A DNA stretch of 64,000 nucleotides from an uncultured Ruminococcus sp. (GCA_902786965.1 CADAEJ010000005.1:1-64000); one strand, 5' to 3'; positions 54,101 through 63,223 are shown, counted from the first letter of the stretch. Program-made: numbers and translations. The notes: generated by a model not told the origin, from the sequence alone.

Positions 54101-54343
54101 CTCGTGCCCGCTGTCAGTATTCTGGCATACAAGCACTTTATCATAGCATTTATCGGTATGGGAATGCTCCTGCTGTGAACAGGTCTGAATATCCTCCTCC
54201 ATAGCCGTACCCACACCGCGAAGCTGCCAGAAGACAGTCATTGAAACAGCCATGGACATTGCAGTCAGGAAAGCAGCGATGCGATGGCGCAGCTTTCTGT
54301 TTGCGCGGATATTCTTTACATATTGTGCGACATCGACTCTCAA
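51170..54343 (-). CDS. Tip pilin/adhesin with degenerate CHAP domain
   Basis: Protein of 1057 residues. N-terminal signal/anchor (residues ~20-40), three Cys/His repeats (HSHTDKCYDKVLVC; HEHTGDCYEDRLIC; HTHSSTC, residues 58-104), then a CHAP-like domain (~130-270: AQSQLGYSE, GYTRYGQWYG, TIEGNVDGSV). Relatives have WCAMFVSFC at the active site; here WNSLFTYFC (Asn178 for Cys), and DHVGIV is DRSAVV (Arg241 for His), so it is probably inactive. Long beta-rich middle, Cna-B-like domain near the end and sorting signal LPNTGGAG with RKKRKEGG tail. The TTG start (54343) has AGGAGG 8 bases before. Confidence 0.8.
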   Translation of the reverse strand: MRVDVAQYVKNIRANRKLRHRIAAFLTAMSMAVSMTVFWQLRGVGTAMEEDIQTCSQQEHSHTDKCYDKVLVCQNTDSGHEHTGDCYEDRLICGLDEHTHSSTCTADKTADTETEAVWEQTLPKELGENVRENIALIAQSQLGYSESKTNFHIADDGETKNGYTRYGQWYGSPYGEWNSLFTYFCMYYAGVDRQSVPYGSGTAAWAAELENKELVQSIKDTTLQKGDVILIDTDLDDKADRSAVVTQLIENDGKKLIETIEGNVDGSVAKSTYQLDDKHIIGCVKLDGAAGEMLFEQVSASGVRVTAKADKGTFPENTTMTVTDIEKSEAVKTAQQGIGTAEKVVDAVAVDITFKNASGEEIEPAKSKNVTVQISLTGDKKLEGDNQKLLHKTDNGEVKAVENAKLSPTQADFTADSFSIYVWTTFKEYEKEGGSYKLDENGSKILIAGTDQPRYVDIATLGKGTSADDPYILHVGDTLGVSADNLPKSAEFWVEYNGPDDNKIINRTPTGGNTAYNETDTTKSMKGEFYARRPGECRVVLDYKDSGATPTERFYIKVENQILVKGQQGETDKDRINEYLPEVHSGVDPKYIVYSDAGEPLYIVNTNEKIHDWLNGAYKLEPGETLELVTYERDPNADFTVASGQYVQKIGSTNRELVKTYGSEPFYRVSAKFEIEDPHLGYGTWETISFNGTNFYLVIDADKDLTHADIEIADGGTYSIEKTVTYPDNTKKVIKTVYHAYVYDVNHCYLYGKDNDHTVIQQFDSPHYYKGGTPGTTQYELTSNYILVTDPNAFANFTLANGDRVVLRGDKNFKLYDVDSATFDVKLVLSPSTETVTYYSADNVQTSTQTDQISGDDIMVESAVFDLPHQSVIDAYNKCPTHGGLDFTLKADLNEVINVSPALTAFRAKKVLRNQTLAGDQFEFELLNADKSRVVATAKNDADGNVVFPEQILLSKGEYTYYVKEVIPDGVDAYEFDQSEFKVVVTVDEDEQENRLVSSIKYYKDDVEVADPEFVNTFKKYTLPNTGGAGILPHLTLGSGLMLTAFVLLRKKRKEGG

Positions 54344-54375
54344 ACGCTTTCCCTCCTTTGCAGTTTTTTTATGAT

Positions 54376-55056
54376 CTATGATGACCAGAGCGTGAACAGC
54401 ACGCGCCCTATGACCTGTTCTTTATCGACGCAGCCGATAGCCGAGCTTCTGCTGTCTATCGAGGATACGCGTTTATCGCCGAGTATGAACAGGCTGTTTT
54501 CGGGGACTGTCAGCGGGAACTGCACATCGCACTCGCCCAGGCTCTTATCCTGCGCATAAGGCTCATCAAGCACCTTTCCGTTGACAGACACGTTGCCGTC
54601 ACTGTCGATATCTATCTTATCACCCGGCAGGCCTATGACGCGCTTGAGCAGCATCTTATTATGCCACGACACGCAGCAAAGGTCGCCGCAGTCAAAATTC
54701 TTGGTCTTTACTAATAAAAGTATATCTCCGTCCTTGAGCGTAGGCTCCATACTGTCGCCCGAGACCTGAATGACAGGCATAAAAAGTGTTGAGATAAGCA
54801 CTGCTATCGCTGCCACGACGATAAGCACCGCAAAGGTATTGCGCAGCATACGAAAGTACTTTTTTCTTCGCGCTATCTTATCCTTTTCTTTTTTTACCTG
54901 CTGTTTATCAACGGTGGGCTGTTTGCCTGTTTCGCCTGCGCCGTCCTTACTTTCTTTGGTATCTGTATCATCTTTGTTATCTTCGTTATCCATAAGGTCA
55001 GAGACGAGGTCTACAAGCTCTTCCCTTTTGAGCCCGCTCAGATCTTTTTTATCCAT
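54376..55056 (-). CDS. lepB: Signal peptidase I of the pilus operon
   Basis: Membrane serine peptidase of 226 residues: charged, disordered cytoplasmic N-terminus (~65 residues), one membrane helix (TFAVLIVVAAIAVLISTLFM), catalytic Ser in VSGDSMEPTLKDGD and Lys in LLKRVIGLPGDKI. The second box ILGDKRVSSIDSR is also present. First gene of the pilus operon, 32 bases before the tip pilin; such pilus-linked signal peptidases process the pilins. ATG 55056 with CGGAGA before. Confidence 0.9.
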   Translation of the reverse strand: MDKKDLSGLKREELVDLVSDLMDNEDNKDDTDTKESKDGAGETGKQPTVDKQQVKKEKDKIARRKKYFRMLRNTFAVLIVVAAIAVLISTLFMPVIQVSGDSMEPTLKDGDILLLVKTKNFDCGDLCCVSWHNKMLLKRVIGLPGDKIDIDSDGNVSVNGKVLDEPYAQDKSLGECDVQFPLTVPENSLFILGDKRVSSIDSRSSAIGCVDKEQVIGRVLFTLWSS

Positions 55057-55084
55057 ATTTTTCTCCGAATAAAAAATGTTGAAT

Positions 55085-55112
55085 ATATTATATATGCAGG
55101 CATAAAAGTCAA
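55085..55112 (-). promoter_or_regulatory. Pilus operon promoter
   Basis: On the minus strand TTGACT (55112-55107), 16-base spacer, TAATAT (55090-55085), about 30 bases before the signal peptidase start; TATAAT overlaps it with a shorter spacing. Confidence 0.55.
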
Positions 55113-55309
55113 CCAAATTTATAGATTTTTCACAAGGTGTGCGGCACTTATCGGCAAATTGTTCGTCAAAGTGCACAAAGGTTATATATGATGTTTATTT
55201 TGTGACATATCCACAAATTCAGGCAGGAATATTTGGTGGTTATTCACCCATAAAAACGTTTACGCTTATGCGTATATAACACAGGATCGACACGAAAGGA
55301 GAGATCAAC

Positions 55310-56367
55310 ATGAAAAAATCAGTAATTATCACTATCGCAGCGGCGATGATACTTTCAATGGCGGGCTGCTCGGACTCCGCAAAGGGGACTGCGGGCAAGG
55401 ACATTTCGGTAGTATCGCAGAAAGAGCCCGGAAACAGCGCTGCCGATACCGGCAGCAGCAGGAGTGATCCGAGCAGCAAGGACGACAGGCTCACACCTGC
55501 TATCACCGAAGCAGAGTACATAATTAAGTCCGATTATAACGATTTTACATAGGCATCTTTGAGAAGCTCAAGGCGATACTCAAAAAAAATGACCTCACTC
55601 TCAAAGGTGAGCAGAGCGTGTCAGGCGGCGCAAATGCCCTTATAACGCTGAAAACAAAAAGCGGCGAAGAATACAGGCTCTGCAAAGGCATACTCATCGA
55701 GCATCCGATGGAGGAGGGCGGATCGGAGGTCTTTATCTTTCAGGCTCCGCACTCAACGTACTATTTAGGACCGGACGGCCCGGATTATGAAGACAGTACG
55801 ACACTTGAATCACTGGCGATCAACGGTGTCATTACCGATGAAAACCTCGTCAAGACCGTGCTTCCGCAGGAAACTCCCGTTAAAAAAGGCAATAGCGTGC
55901 AGCCTGATAACCCGATAGCTTTCATCACCCTGCGTTCAAATTACGCATGGGGCAAAGAGTTCCACGGCAGCTGCGTTGATACCGCCGGCAGAATGTACAC
56001 ATTCGACTATTCAAAAGCTGCCGAAGGCACATACAGCGGCACCTTTGAGGAAAGACTGCTGCAGCTCATCAAACAAAACGGCGTCATCTCAACAGATATC
56101 ACATATGACACCACACAGCTGCGTCAGGCTATCGCCTGTGCAAAGCAGGCAGACCCGAACGGCAAGTTCAAAGAAGAGTACAAAATGTGTGACTACGGAC
56201 AGGATTCACTCTACGCGGTCGTTGACGGCAAGGCTTTCATGCTCAAGTCAACAGGCGATTGTGACAAAACTCCGCTCGATGAAAAGGCTAAGGAAGCGAT
56301 AAAATACTATAACAAAGCATATTCAGGTGCGACCTGTCCCGCAGATAAGGAAAGAGTGTGCGAATAG
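55310..56367 (+). pseudogene. Lipoprotein paralogue, broken by deletion and frameshift
   Basis: Starts with ATG 55310 (AAAGGAGAGATC before) and a lipobox signal MILSMAGCSDSAKGTAGKDI. The frame stops at 55552 after KSDYNDFT. A second frame resumes right after with IFEKLKAILKKNDLTLKGEQ and runs to 56367, matching the second half of the intact neighbour at 56400 (LTLKGEQ / GILIEHP / CDYGQDSLYAVVDGKA). So about 200 residues present in the neighbour are missing and the two halves are out of frame. The C-terminal half alone has no signal peptide. Confidence 0.8.
55337..55429 (+). repeat. 93-bp direct repeat, copy 1
   Basis: Differs at one position from 56427-56519. Encodes the lipobox region of both tandem lipoproteins. 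The remaining parts of the two genes are much less similar, which points to recent gene conversion or duplication at the 5' ends. Confidence 0.85.
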
Positions 56368-56399
56368 TTTAAAGTAAATTCAGCAAGGAGATGATATAT

Positions 56400-57935
56400 A
56401 TGAAAAAATCAGCAGCTATGATACTTGCAGCGGCGATGATACTTTCAATGGCTGGCTGCTCGGACTCCGCAAAGGGGACTGCGGGCAAGGACATTTCGGT
56501 AGTATCGCAGAAAGAGCCCAGCAGCAGCGTTTCCGACAAGCTCACTCCCCCGATGACGATAGCGCAGGAGTTTGCAAAGGGCAAATACGATGATTACAGG
56601 TACTTCTCCACTGCCGAGGAATATGACAGCAAGGCGAAAGTCAACAGATCATACAAGGGTGAGATCACTGCTGACGAGTTTCGCAGAGAGATCTTTGAAA
56701 CGCTTTGCAGGATCATCGGAAATGGAGAGATGACTCTCAAAGATGGGCAGCGTGCGACGCAGAGTGAGCCCGAGCTTATTATTGCAGGCAAGGACGACAC
56801 TAATTATTTGGTTTACAAGTGTATAATCACAAACAACGATAACGAAGCAGGCGGAATGAGCGCATATGCTTTCAGCTCGAAGGGCGGCACGATGTATTTC
56901 ACGGAGGACAGCGAGTACTCCCGCATCTTTGATTCGGATATCCGCAACGGCGTTATCAGCGATAAAAACCTTGTAAAAAAAGAGGATAAAGTGCCGGTAT
57001 ACAACGAAAAGATACTCAAGATCATTGATGCAAATCCCAAGGACCTGACCTTCATCGGCGGTAAGCAGACGGTGAATGACAAAGGAAACTATGTGGTCAA
57101 GACCTACGAGGGCGAGATAGAGGACAATGTGTGGAAAGGCAAGATCTTTGCGGAGCTGTGCGATATACTCAAGCAGGACATCATCACGCTCAAAGGCGAA
57201 CAGGATGTTCAGGGCGGCGCAAGCAGTATTCTTACGCTCAAAGGAGCTGACATAGGAGAGATCAGCATAGGCAAGGGGATACTTATTGAGCATCCCGGTG
57301 AAGAGGGCGGCTCGGCGATCTATGTTGTAACGATCAAGCAGGGCGGGCAGCTTTACTACGGCGGCGGAAACAAGAGATTTGAAGAATTCGTACACAACGC
57401 TGTTATACAGTCGGAGGAAAATCTTGTGACAACGGTCAAGCTGCCAAAGTCTGAAATAAAAAAGAGCGATGTCAAGCCGCAATTCCCGCTGACGTATATC
57501 AAGCTGCGGACAAACTATGCACATGGCGAGCATATAAACGGCTCCTGCACTGATGCAAAGGGTGATGTGTACAGCTTTGATTTTTCAAAGACTCTTCCTG
57601 CGGGAAAAGGTGAGCTGATGGATAAGGTCATAAAAAACCTCGAAGACGGGATAGCAAACATCATAAAGCCGGGTGCACAGCTTGATGCATCTATACTTGA
57701 ACAGGGTGCAAAGTACGCGGCAATGATAAGCCCGAATGCAGAGTTCAGCTGCGAGCATAAGATGTGCGACTACGGTCAGGACACGCTTTATGCGGTGGTT
57801 GACGGAAAGGCTGTCAAGCTGTACTCAAAAGGCGACAATGACGAGTTTACCGATGATGTGAATGCACAAAAGGCGATAGAATGCTTTAGAAAGGCTTGCG
57901 ACAAACCCATAAAAAGCGTTGCAATACCTGACTGA
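56400..57935 (+). CDS. Secreted lipoprotein, intact tandem paralogue
   Basis: Protein of 511 residues with a lipobox signal peptide (AAAMILSMAGC, Cys lipidated) and a Ser-rich linker. The mature part appears to have two related halves: GEITADEFRREIFETLCRI...MTLKDGQ and GEIEDNVWKGKIFAELCDI...ITLKGEQ, each with a nearby EGGSAIYV / AGGMSAYAF block. Then HINGSCTDAKGDVYSFDFSK and MCDYGQDTLYAVVDGKA. Not recognised as a known family. ATG 56400 has AAGGAG (56385-56390) 9 bases before it. Membrane-surface location is clear; the function is not. Confidence 0.75.
   Translation: MKKSAAMILAAAMILSMAGCSDSAKGTAGKDISVVSQKEPSSSVSDKLTPPMTIAQEFAKGKYDDYRYFSTAEEYDSKAKVNRSYKGEITADEFRREIFETLCRIIGNGEMTLKDGQRATQSEPELIIAGKDDTNYLVYKCIITNNDNEAGGMSAYAFSSKGGTMYFTEDSEYSRIFDSDIRNGVISDKNLVKKEDKVPVYNEKILKIIDANPKDLTFIGGKQTVNDKGNYVVKTYEGEIEDNVWKGKIFAELCDILKQDIITLKGEQDVQGGASSILTLKGADIGEISIGKGILIEHPGEEGGSAIYVVTIKQGGQLYYGGGNKRFEEFVHNAVIQSEENLVTTVKLPKSEIKKSDVKPQFPLTYIKLRTNYAHGEHINGSCTDAKGDVYSFDFSKTLPAGKGELMDKVIKNLEDGIANIIKPGAQLDASILEQGAKYAAMISPNAEFSCEHKMCDYGQDTLYAVVDGKAVKLYSKGDNDEFTDDVNAQKAIECFRKACDKPIKSVAIPD
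56427..56519 (+). repeat. 93-bp direct repeat, copy 2
   Basis: Partner of 55337-55429, 92 of 93 positions identical. Confidence 0.85.
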
Positions 57936-57973
57936 CAGAACAAAAGATTATATATACCCTCCACTTACAAAGG

Positions 57974-58001
57974 ACCTGTACCGCAGCGGTGCAGGTTTTT
58001 T
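57974..58001 (+). terminator. Intrinsic terminator after the lipoprotein gene
   Basis: Stem ACCTG-ACCGC/GCGGT-CAGGT region (57974-57996) followed by TTTTTT. Confidence 0.75.
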
Positions 58002-58071
58002 GCTGTGTATTGTTGATTTCGGCAGGGATTTGTGATAATATAGGTTTAGCTTGAACTATGGGGTGAAATGT

Positions 58072-58758
58072 ATGCAAAGCAGGAAGATACTTATTATAGA
58101 CGATGATGCAGACCTTACGATGATAATTACCGATATGCTTGAAAGCAAGGGCTTTGAGGTGAAAAGCGCGCAAAGCAGCGCAGAGGGCTTTGATATGCTT
58201 TCGCAGGGCAGCGTTGACCTTATACTGCTGGACATCAATCTGCCGGGCAGCGATGGTTTTGAGGTTTGCAGGCAGCTGCGCAGGGTATCAAACGTACCTG
58301 TTATTTTCGCAAGTGCACGCACGAGCGAGACAGACAGGATAACGGGGTTTGACATCGGCGGTGACGATTATCTGCCAAAGCCGTACTCGATGAAGGAGCT
58401 GCTATCGCGCATAAATGCGCTGATAAGGCGGACATACGGCAGCAGCGAAAAGGAAAAGAGCATCAGCTTTGGCGAGGTGAACGTCAACATAACTGCACGG
58501 ACGGTTACACGCGGCGAAAGGGCGGTAAGTCTGTCGCTGCGCGAGTTTGACCTGCTGGCGTATCTGTGCGAACACAAGAACGAGGCTGTGGCAAAGGACA
58601 AGCTGATAAACGAGGTATGGGGCGCGTTCTCGGAGGTGGAGCCGTCTACGCTGACGGTACACATACGCTGGCTGCGCGAAAAGCTGGAGGACGATCCTGC
58701 CAAGCCTGTATACATAAAGACGGTCTGGGGAGTAGGCTACATACTGGAGGACAAGTGA
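58072..58758 (+). CDS. OmpR/PhoB-family response regulator
   Basis: Protein of 228 residues: receiver domain with acidic pocket KILIIDDDADL, phospho-acceptor Asp in LILLDINLPGSDG and Lys in YLPKPYS; then a winged-helix DNA-binding domain (LSLREFDLLAYLCEHKNEAV ... TVHIRWLREKLEDD, VWGVGYILE). ATG 58072 follows GGGGTGAA. The stop overlaps the kinase start (TGATG), so the two form a two-component system. It probably controls the ABC/FtsX genes downstream. Confidence 0.95.
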   Translation: MQSRKILIIDDDADLTMIITDMLESKGFEVKSAQSSAEGFDMLSQGSVDLILLDINLPGSDGFEVCRQLRRVSNVPVIFASARTSETDRITGFDIGGDDYLPKPYSMKELLSRINALIRRTYGSSEKEKSISFGEVNVNITARTVTRGERAVSLSLREFDLLAYLCEHKNEAVAKDKLINEVWGAFSEVEPSTLTVHIRWLREKLEDDPAKPVYIKTVWGVGYILEDK

Positions 58759-59906
58759 TGAAGAGTAAACTGTTTACGCAGGCGCTTGTGTTTTCGATAC
58801 TTATTGCTGTCGCGGGCGCACTGTTTTATATTACGAATTCAAGCAGCAATCTTGATGAGGTGCGCTCGGATCAGCTGGTCTCGGTGAACGAGGTAAAGAC
58901 GCTTATAAACAACGGCGACTCGCAGCAGGCGGTGCAGCGGCTTGACGAACTTGACGAGCAGCTGCGAAAGCTTGATGTACAGCGCAGTACAAATTACAGC
59001 ATTGCGTGGATATGCCTTATTGCTGCAATCTTTATTTTTGCAAATGCGGCATACACTTATTTTGCGGTGCTGCGCCCGTTTGCAAAGCTGGAAAAGTACG
59101 CGGGGCAGCTTGCGGCAGGAAACTTTGACATACCGCTTGACTACGAGCGCAAGAACTACTTCGGAAAGTTCACCTGGGCATTTGACAGCATGAGGCGGGA
59201 GATCATCGCTGCGCGTGCGGGCGAAAAACAGGCGGTGGAGAACAACAAGACGGTCATCGCTACCCTGTCGCACGACATAAAGACACCTGTTGCTTCGATA
59301 CGCGCTTATGCCGAGGGGCTGGAGGCTTACCTTGGTTCGCCTGAAAAGAGGCAGAGGTATCTTGACGTTATAATGCGCAAGTGCGATGAGGTATCAAAGC
59401 TGACGAACGATCTGTTCATACACTCGCTTTCCGATCTTGACAAGCTGGAAATAAAGGACAGGGAAACGCAGGTATGCGCTTTGCTCGAACAGGCTATCGG
59501 CGAGCTTGATCCGCAGGGCAGCGAGATACATTTTGAAAAGCCCGGCTATGAATTTGTGACGAGGGCTGACCCTGACAGGCTCAAGCAGATAGTTGAGAAT
59601 ATAGTCACAAACGCGCGCAAATACGCTAAAACAGATATTGACGTTACGCTTGAAAGGCAGGGCGGCACGCTTGCGGTGAGATTTACAGACCACGGAAAAG
59701 GCATACCCGATGAAGATATGGCTTTTGTTACGGAAAAATTCTACCGCGGACACAACTGCGAGGGCGCACAGGGCAGCGGTCTGGGACTTTATATTGTTAA
59801 GTATCTTTGCAGCAAAATGGGCGCGGAGCTTTCGCTGCGCAACACAGGTCACGGACTGGAGGTCACGGTGACGCTTAAAGAAATATCGGTATCTCCGACA
59901 TCTTAA
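58758..59906 (+). CDS. Sensor histidine kinase
   Basis: Protein of 382 residues with two membrane helices (~10-28 and ~83-105), a short extracytoplasmic part, HAMP-like region, H-box TLSHDIKTPVASIRAYAEG, N-box VENIVTNARKYAK, G1 FTDHGKGIPDED and G2 GSGLGLYIVKYL. Complete kinase. The small external domain and the link to an ABC/FtsX transporter match antimicrobial-peptide sensing systems. Start ATG 58758 overlaps the regulator stop. Confidence 0.9.
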   Translation: MKSKLFTQALVFSILIAVAGALFYITNSSSNLDEVRSDQLVSVNEVKTLINNGDSQQAVQRLDELDEQLRKLDVQRSTNYSIAWICLIAAIFIFANAAYTYFAVLRPFAKLEKYAGQLAAGNFDIPLDYERKNYFGKFTWAFDSMRREIIAARAGEKQAVENNKTVIATLSHDIKTPVASIRAYAEGLEAYLGSPEKRQRYLDVIMRKCDEVSKLTNDLFIHSLSDLDKLEIKDRETQVCALLEQAIGELDPQGSEIHFEKPGYEFVTRADPDRLKQIVENIVTNARKYAKTDIDVTLERQGGTLAVRFTDHGKGIPDEDMAFVTEKFYRGHNCEGAQGSGLGLYIVKYLCSKMGAELSLRNTGHGLEVTVTLKEISVSPTS

Positions 59907-59975
59907 GGATTTCTTAATAACTTTTGCTGTATGATGAGGGTACAGTAAAACAAAGAGATTCGGGGAGGATACAAA

Positions 59976-60737
59976 ATGAAGAAAGCTATACTTACTGCAA
60001 AGGAGCTTTGCAAGAGCTTTGCGCACAACGGCGGACAGCTGCACATCATATCAAATGTGGATATGCAGCTTTTTGAGGGCGATTTCACTGTCATTATGGG
60101 TGCGTCGGGCTCGGGCAAATCGACGCTGCTTTACGCGCTAAGCGGAATGGACAGGGCGACAAGCGGCAGCATTATGTACGAGGGTATGGACCTTGTCACG
60201 CTGAAGGAGAAAAAGCTCGCGGAGCTGCGGCACACGGATTTCGGGTTCGTTTTTCAGCAGATGCACCTTGTGAGCAATCTGACTATTTTTGAAAACGTTG
60301 CTGTTACGGGATATCTGAACAAGTCGGTATCGGCAAAGGAAACAAACAGGAGGACCGATGAGCTGCTTGAAAAGATGAGCATCTCACACATCAAGACTCA
60401 CCTGCCCTCGCAGGTATCGGGAGGTGAACAGCAAAGGTGTGCTATCGCAAGGGCGGTGATAAACAAGCCAAAGCTTATCTTTGCGGACGAACCGACAGGT
60501 GCGCTGAACAGAAAAAACACATCAGATGTGCTTGACCTTATGACGCAGCTCAACTGCGAAGGACAGAGCATACTTATGGTAACACACGATGTGCGCGCGG
60601 CGGCAAGGGCAAACAGGATACTGTATCTTTCGGACGGAAAAATACTTGGCGACCTGACGCTTGCTCCGTACAGCGCTGATGACATCAAGAGCCGCGAGGC
60701 GCAGATAAATGCATGGCTCACATCACTTGAATGGTGA
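59976..60737 (+). CDS. ABC transporter ATP-binding protein (MacB/LolD/Bce type)
   Basis: Protein of 253 residues: Walker A MGASGSGKSTLLYAL, Q-loop FVFQQMHLVSNL, signature VSGGEQQRCAIARA, Walker B LIFADEPTGALN and switch His VTHDVRAAAR. ATG 59976 follows GGGGAGG. It lies 69 bases after the kinase and 9 bases before the FtsX permease, so ATPase and permease form one transporter regulated by the two-component system. Confidence 0.9.
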   Translation: MKKAILTAKELCKSFAHNGGQLHIISNVDMQLFEGDFTVIMGASGSGKSTLLYALSGMDRATSGSIMYEGMDLVTLKEKKLAELRHTDFGFVFQQMHLVSNLTIFENVAVTGYLNKSVSAKETNRRTDELLEKMSISHIKTHLPSQVSGGEQQRCAIARAVINKPKLIFADEPTGALNRKNTSDVLDLMTQLNCEGQSILMVTHDVRAAARANRILYLSDGKILGDLTLAPYSADDIKSREAQINAWLTSLEW

Positions 60738-60746
60738 GGTGAGAGC

Positions 60747-63167
60747 ATGGAGATATTAACACTTGTAAAGGCAAACATAAAAAGGCGCAAGGGCGCGTTT
60801 ATCGCGGTGATACTGCTCACGGCGATAATAACTGCATCATCGCTTTCGATATTCAATTTCATCGACAGTATGGACAGGGAGCTTGAGCGCTCGTTCAGCG
60901 ACAGGGGCGATCCGACAGGGGTCTGCTTTGTATACAACAAATACTACACGCCCGAGCTTGAGGACAAGGTGCGCAGCCTTGACATTGTACAAAAACTTGA
61001 GGTCTACGATGCGCTGGACAACTGGTACAATGACGGTATATCAAACAGGGTCGGCAATTCAAATGACGGCAACAGCTACTTTTATATGAAGCTGCACGAC
61101 GGCATAAGGCTGATAAACTCCGATGCGACAGGCTTTGAGGACAGCATACCTGCACTTGAAAAGGGCGAGGTATATCTGCCGCTGGGTTGCAGGGAAAAGC
61201 TGCGCTGCAAGGTGGGTGACACGCTGCAGACCTGCTTTTACTATGTAAAATATGAGTTCAAGATAAAGGGCTTTGTTCAGGAGCCGCAGAACGGATCTTC
61301 ACAGATCGGCTGGAAGCAGGTTTTCATTTCAGATGAGGACTTTGACGAGCTGACAAAGATCTCGGCACAAACAAAAGCGGATCCAAAGTACAAGAATGAC
61401 AGGGCTGTGCAAAACGGTATCGAGGTCAAGGTCTTTAATACCTACAAGTCGCCAAGCTACAAGGGCAGCGATGCGCAGTTCCAGAGAGATGTGAACCTGG
61501 CGACGAGGCTGGGTGACCTGTCAAGCGGAACACTTACAAAGGCGCAGTCGGTCAACTACTCTTCGCTGGCACCTAATGTGCTTTCAAAGATAGTGCTGAC
61601 GTTTATCGCGGTGCTGTTCGTGGTGGCACTTGTCATTATGGGGCACAGCATCTCAAGCGAGATAGAGATAGACCGCAAGAAGCTTGGAATACTCAAATCG
61701 CAGGGCTTTACCACACGCAAGATAAGGCTTATAATGCAGATACAGTATATAATTGCTATGGTGATAGGCATTATACTCGGTATTGCGGGTTCATTCTTCC
61801 TTTCGGGACTTATCGCGGACGAGTTCGCAGATGTAGTCGGTACTCCCATGAGCATCAGGATCAGCATTATAAAGGCTGTGCTTATGATAGGCGCACTTGT
61901 TGCGATATCGCTGCTGGTGATGGCGGTAAAGACGCACAAGGTCACCAGGATCTCGCCTGTACAGGCTATCACGGGGCAAAAGGGCGATGTATACTTTGAC
62001 AGCAGACTTAATATGGGCTTGAGCAAGAAGCTGCTTTCGCTCAGCCTGGGCATACGGCAGTTCACATCTGCTAAAAGGCGCTATATCAGTATGCTGATAA
62101 TCTCGGCGCTGCTTATGTACTTTATGGTGTCGATAAATGTTATCGCGGGGCTTGTGACCTCAAGAAACTCACTTGAGATGATGGGCATGGAGGCAACGCA
62201 GATAGATATGAACATCAACAACGCAGGTGAGGATCTGCTGACAATTGAAGAGGCTGAAAAGCGAGCAGAAGAGATAATCGAAAAGTACACGTCGATAGAG
62301 AAGAAATATGCGGTCAACGGCAGCTACTGCGCTATCAACGGATACAAGATATTCTGCCGTGCATACAAGTACCCGCAGTACATCGGCGGTGTTTACAAGG
62401 GCAGAAGACCGCGGCAGAAAAACGAGATAGTTATCACACAGCTTATCAGTGACGAGTTCGGCTGGAAGATAGGCGACAAGGTGAACGTTACGGGCAGAGG
62501 CGGCGAGCTTGAATGTATGGTAACGGGCATTTATCAGTCGATGAACGATGCGGGAATGGTGTTTGCGATACCGTCTGAGGCATTTGAGACGATCAACCCG
62601 TCGTTCAAGATAAGCTACGAGGGATTTGTCATCAAGGACGAATCAAAGGCAAAGCAGATAGCTGACGAGATAGACAAGGCGCTTGTCAATGACAAGGGTG
62701 AGAAAAAAGGCTCGTGCAGCTATTGGAACATCGAAAACGATGGCGAGGAGATGTACGCGAGCGAGATAAAACTGCTCAAGACGATAATCTACAGCTTCTC
62801 GGGCGTGTTTATGCTTATCGCTGTGGTGCTTTTATGCACAAAGGCTTTCGTGCTTGAACGCCGTGACATCGGCATTTACAAGGCGATAGGCTTTACATCG
62901 GCAAGGCTGCGGATGTCATTTGCGCTGAGGTTCTCTTTCGTGGCGCTGCTCGGCTCGCTGATAGGGATAGCACTTTCGCAGCTGTTTACGCAGAAGATGA
63001 TGGAAATGCTGCTGAGTGTGATCGGACTTTGCTATCTCGAGCTTGAGACAGGCATACTTGACATAGTGATACCGATGGCACTGCTGATACTCGGATTCTT
63101 CGTATTTGCGCTTATTGCGTCACGCAAGATAAAGAGGGTCGAAACAAGAGAGCTTGTTGCAGAATGA
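60747..63167 (+). CDS. FtsX-family ABC transporter permease
   Basis: Protein of 806 residues with an N-terminal helix (AFIAVILLTAIITASSLSIF), a large extracytoplasmic domain (~50-280), an FtsX domain of three or four helices (~285-415: LTFIAVLFVVALVIMGHSIS, IILGIAGSFFLSGLI, AVLMIGALVAISLLVMAV), a second external domain and a second FtsX domain at the C-terminus (IYSFSGVFMLIAVVLLC ... IPMALLILGFFVFALIA). This is the two-FtsX architecture of peptide exporters/resistance permeases. Start ATG 60747 after GAGGTGAGAG. Confidence 0.85.
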   Translation: MEILTLVKANIKRRKGAFIAVILLTAIITASSLSIFNFIDSMDRELERSFSDRGDPTGVCFVYNKYYTPELEDKVRSLDIVQKLEVYDALDNWYNDGISNRVGNSNDGNSYFYMKLHDGIRLINSDATGFEDSIPALEKGEVYLPLGCREKLRCKVGDTLQTCFYYVKYEFKIKGFVQEPQNGSSQIGWKQVFISDEDFDELTKISAQTKADPKYKNDRAVQNGIEVKVFNTYKSPSYKGSDAQFQRDVNLATRLGDLSSGTLTKAQSVNYSSLAPNVLSKIVLTFIAVLFVVALVIMGHSISSEIEIDRKKLGILKSQGFTTRKIRLIMQIQYIIAMVIGIILGIAGSFFLSGLIADEFADVVGTPMSIRISIIKAVLMIGALVAISLLVMAVKTHKVTRISPVQAITGQKGDVYFDSRLNMGLSKKLLSLSLGIRQFTSAKRRYISMLIISALLMYFMVSINVIAGLVTSRNSLEMMGMEATQIDMNINNAGEDLLTIEEAEKRAEEIIEKYTSIEKKYAVNGSYCAINGYKIFCRAYKYPQYIGGVYKGRRPRQKNEIVITQLISDEFGWKIGDKVNVTGRGGELECMVTGIYQSMNDAGMVFAIPSEAFETINPSFKISYEGFVIKDESKAKQIADEIDKALVNDKGEKKGSCSYWNIENDGEEMYASEIKLLKTIIYSFSGVFMLIAVVLLCTKAFVLERRDIGIYKAIGFTSARLRMSFALRFSFVALLGSLIGIALSQLFTQKMMEMLLSVIGLCYLELETGILDIVIPMALLILGFFVFALIASRKIKRVETRELVAE

Positions 63168-63181
63168 TAGGGGTGACAAAA

Positions 63182-63213
63182 AAGCTCGCAGGCATTACGC
63201 TTGCGAGCTTTTG
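63182..63213 (+). terminator. Bidirectional terminator between convergent genes
   Basis: Stem AAGCTCGCA/TGCGAGCTT (63182-63210), with A-run before (63177-63183) and TTTT after. Confidence 0.8.
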
Positions 63214-63223
63214 TATGTTTTGT

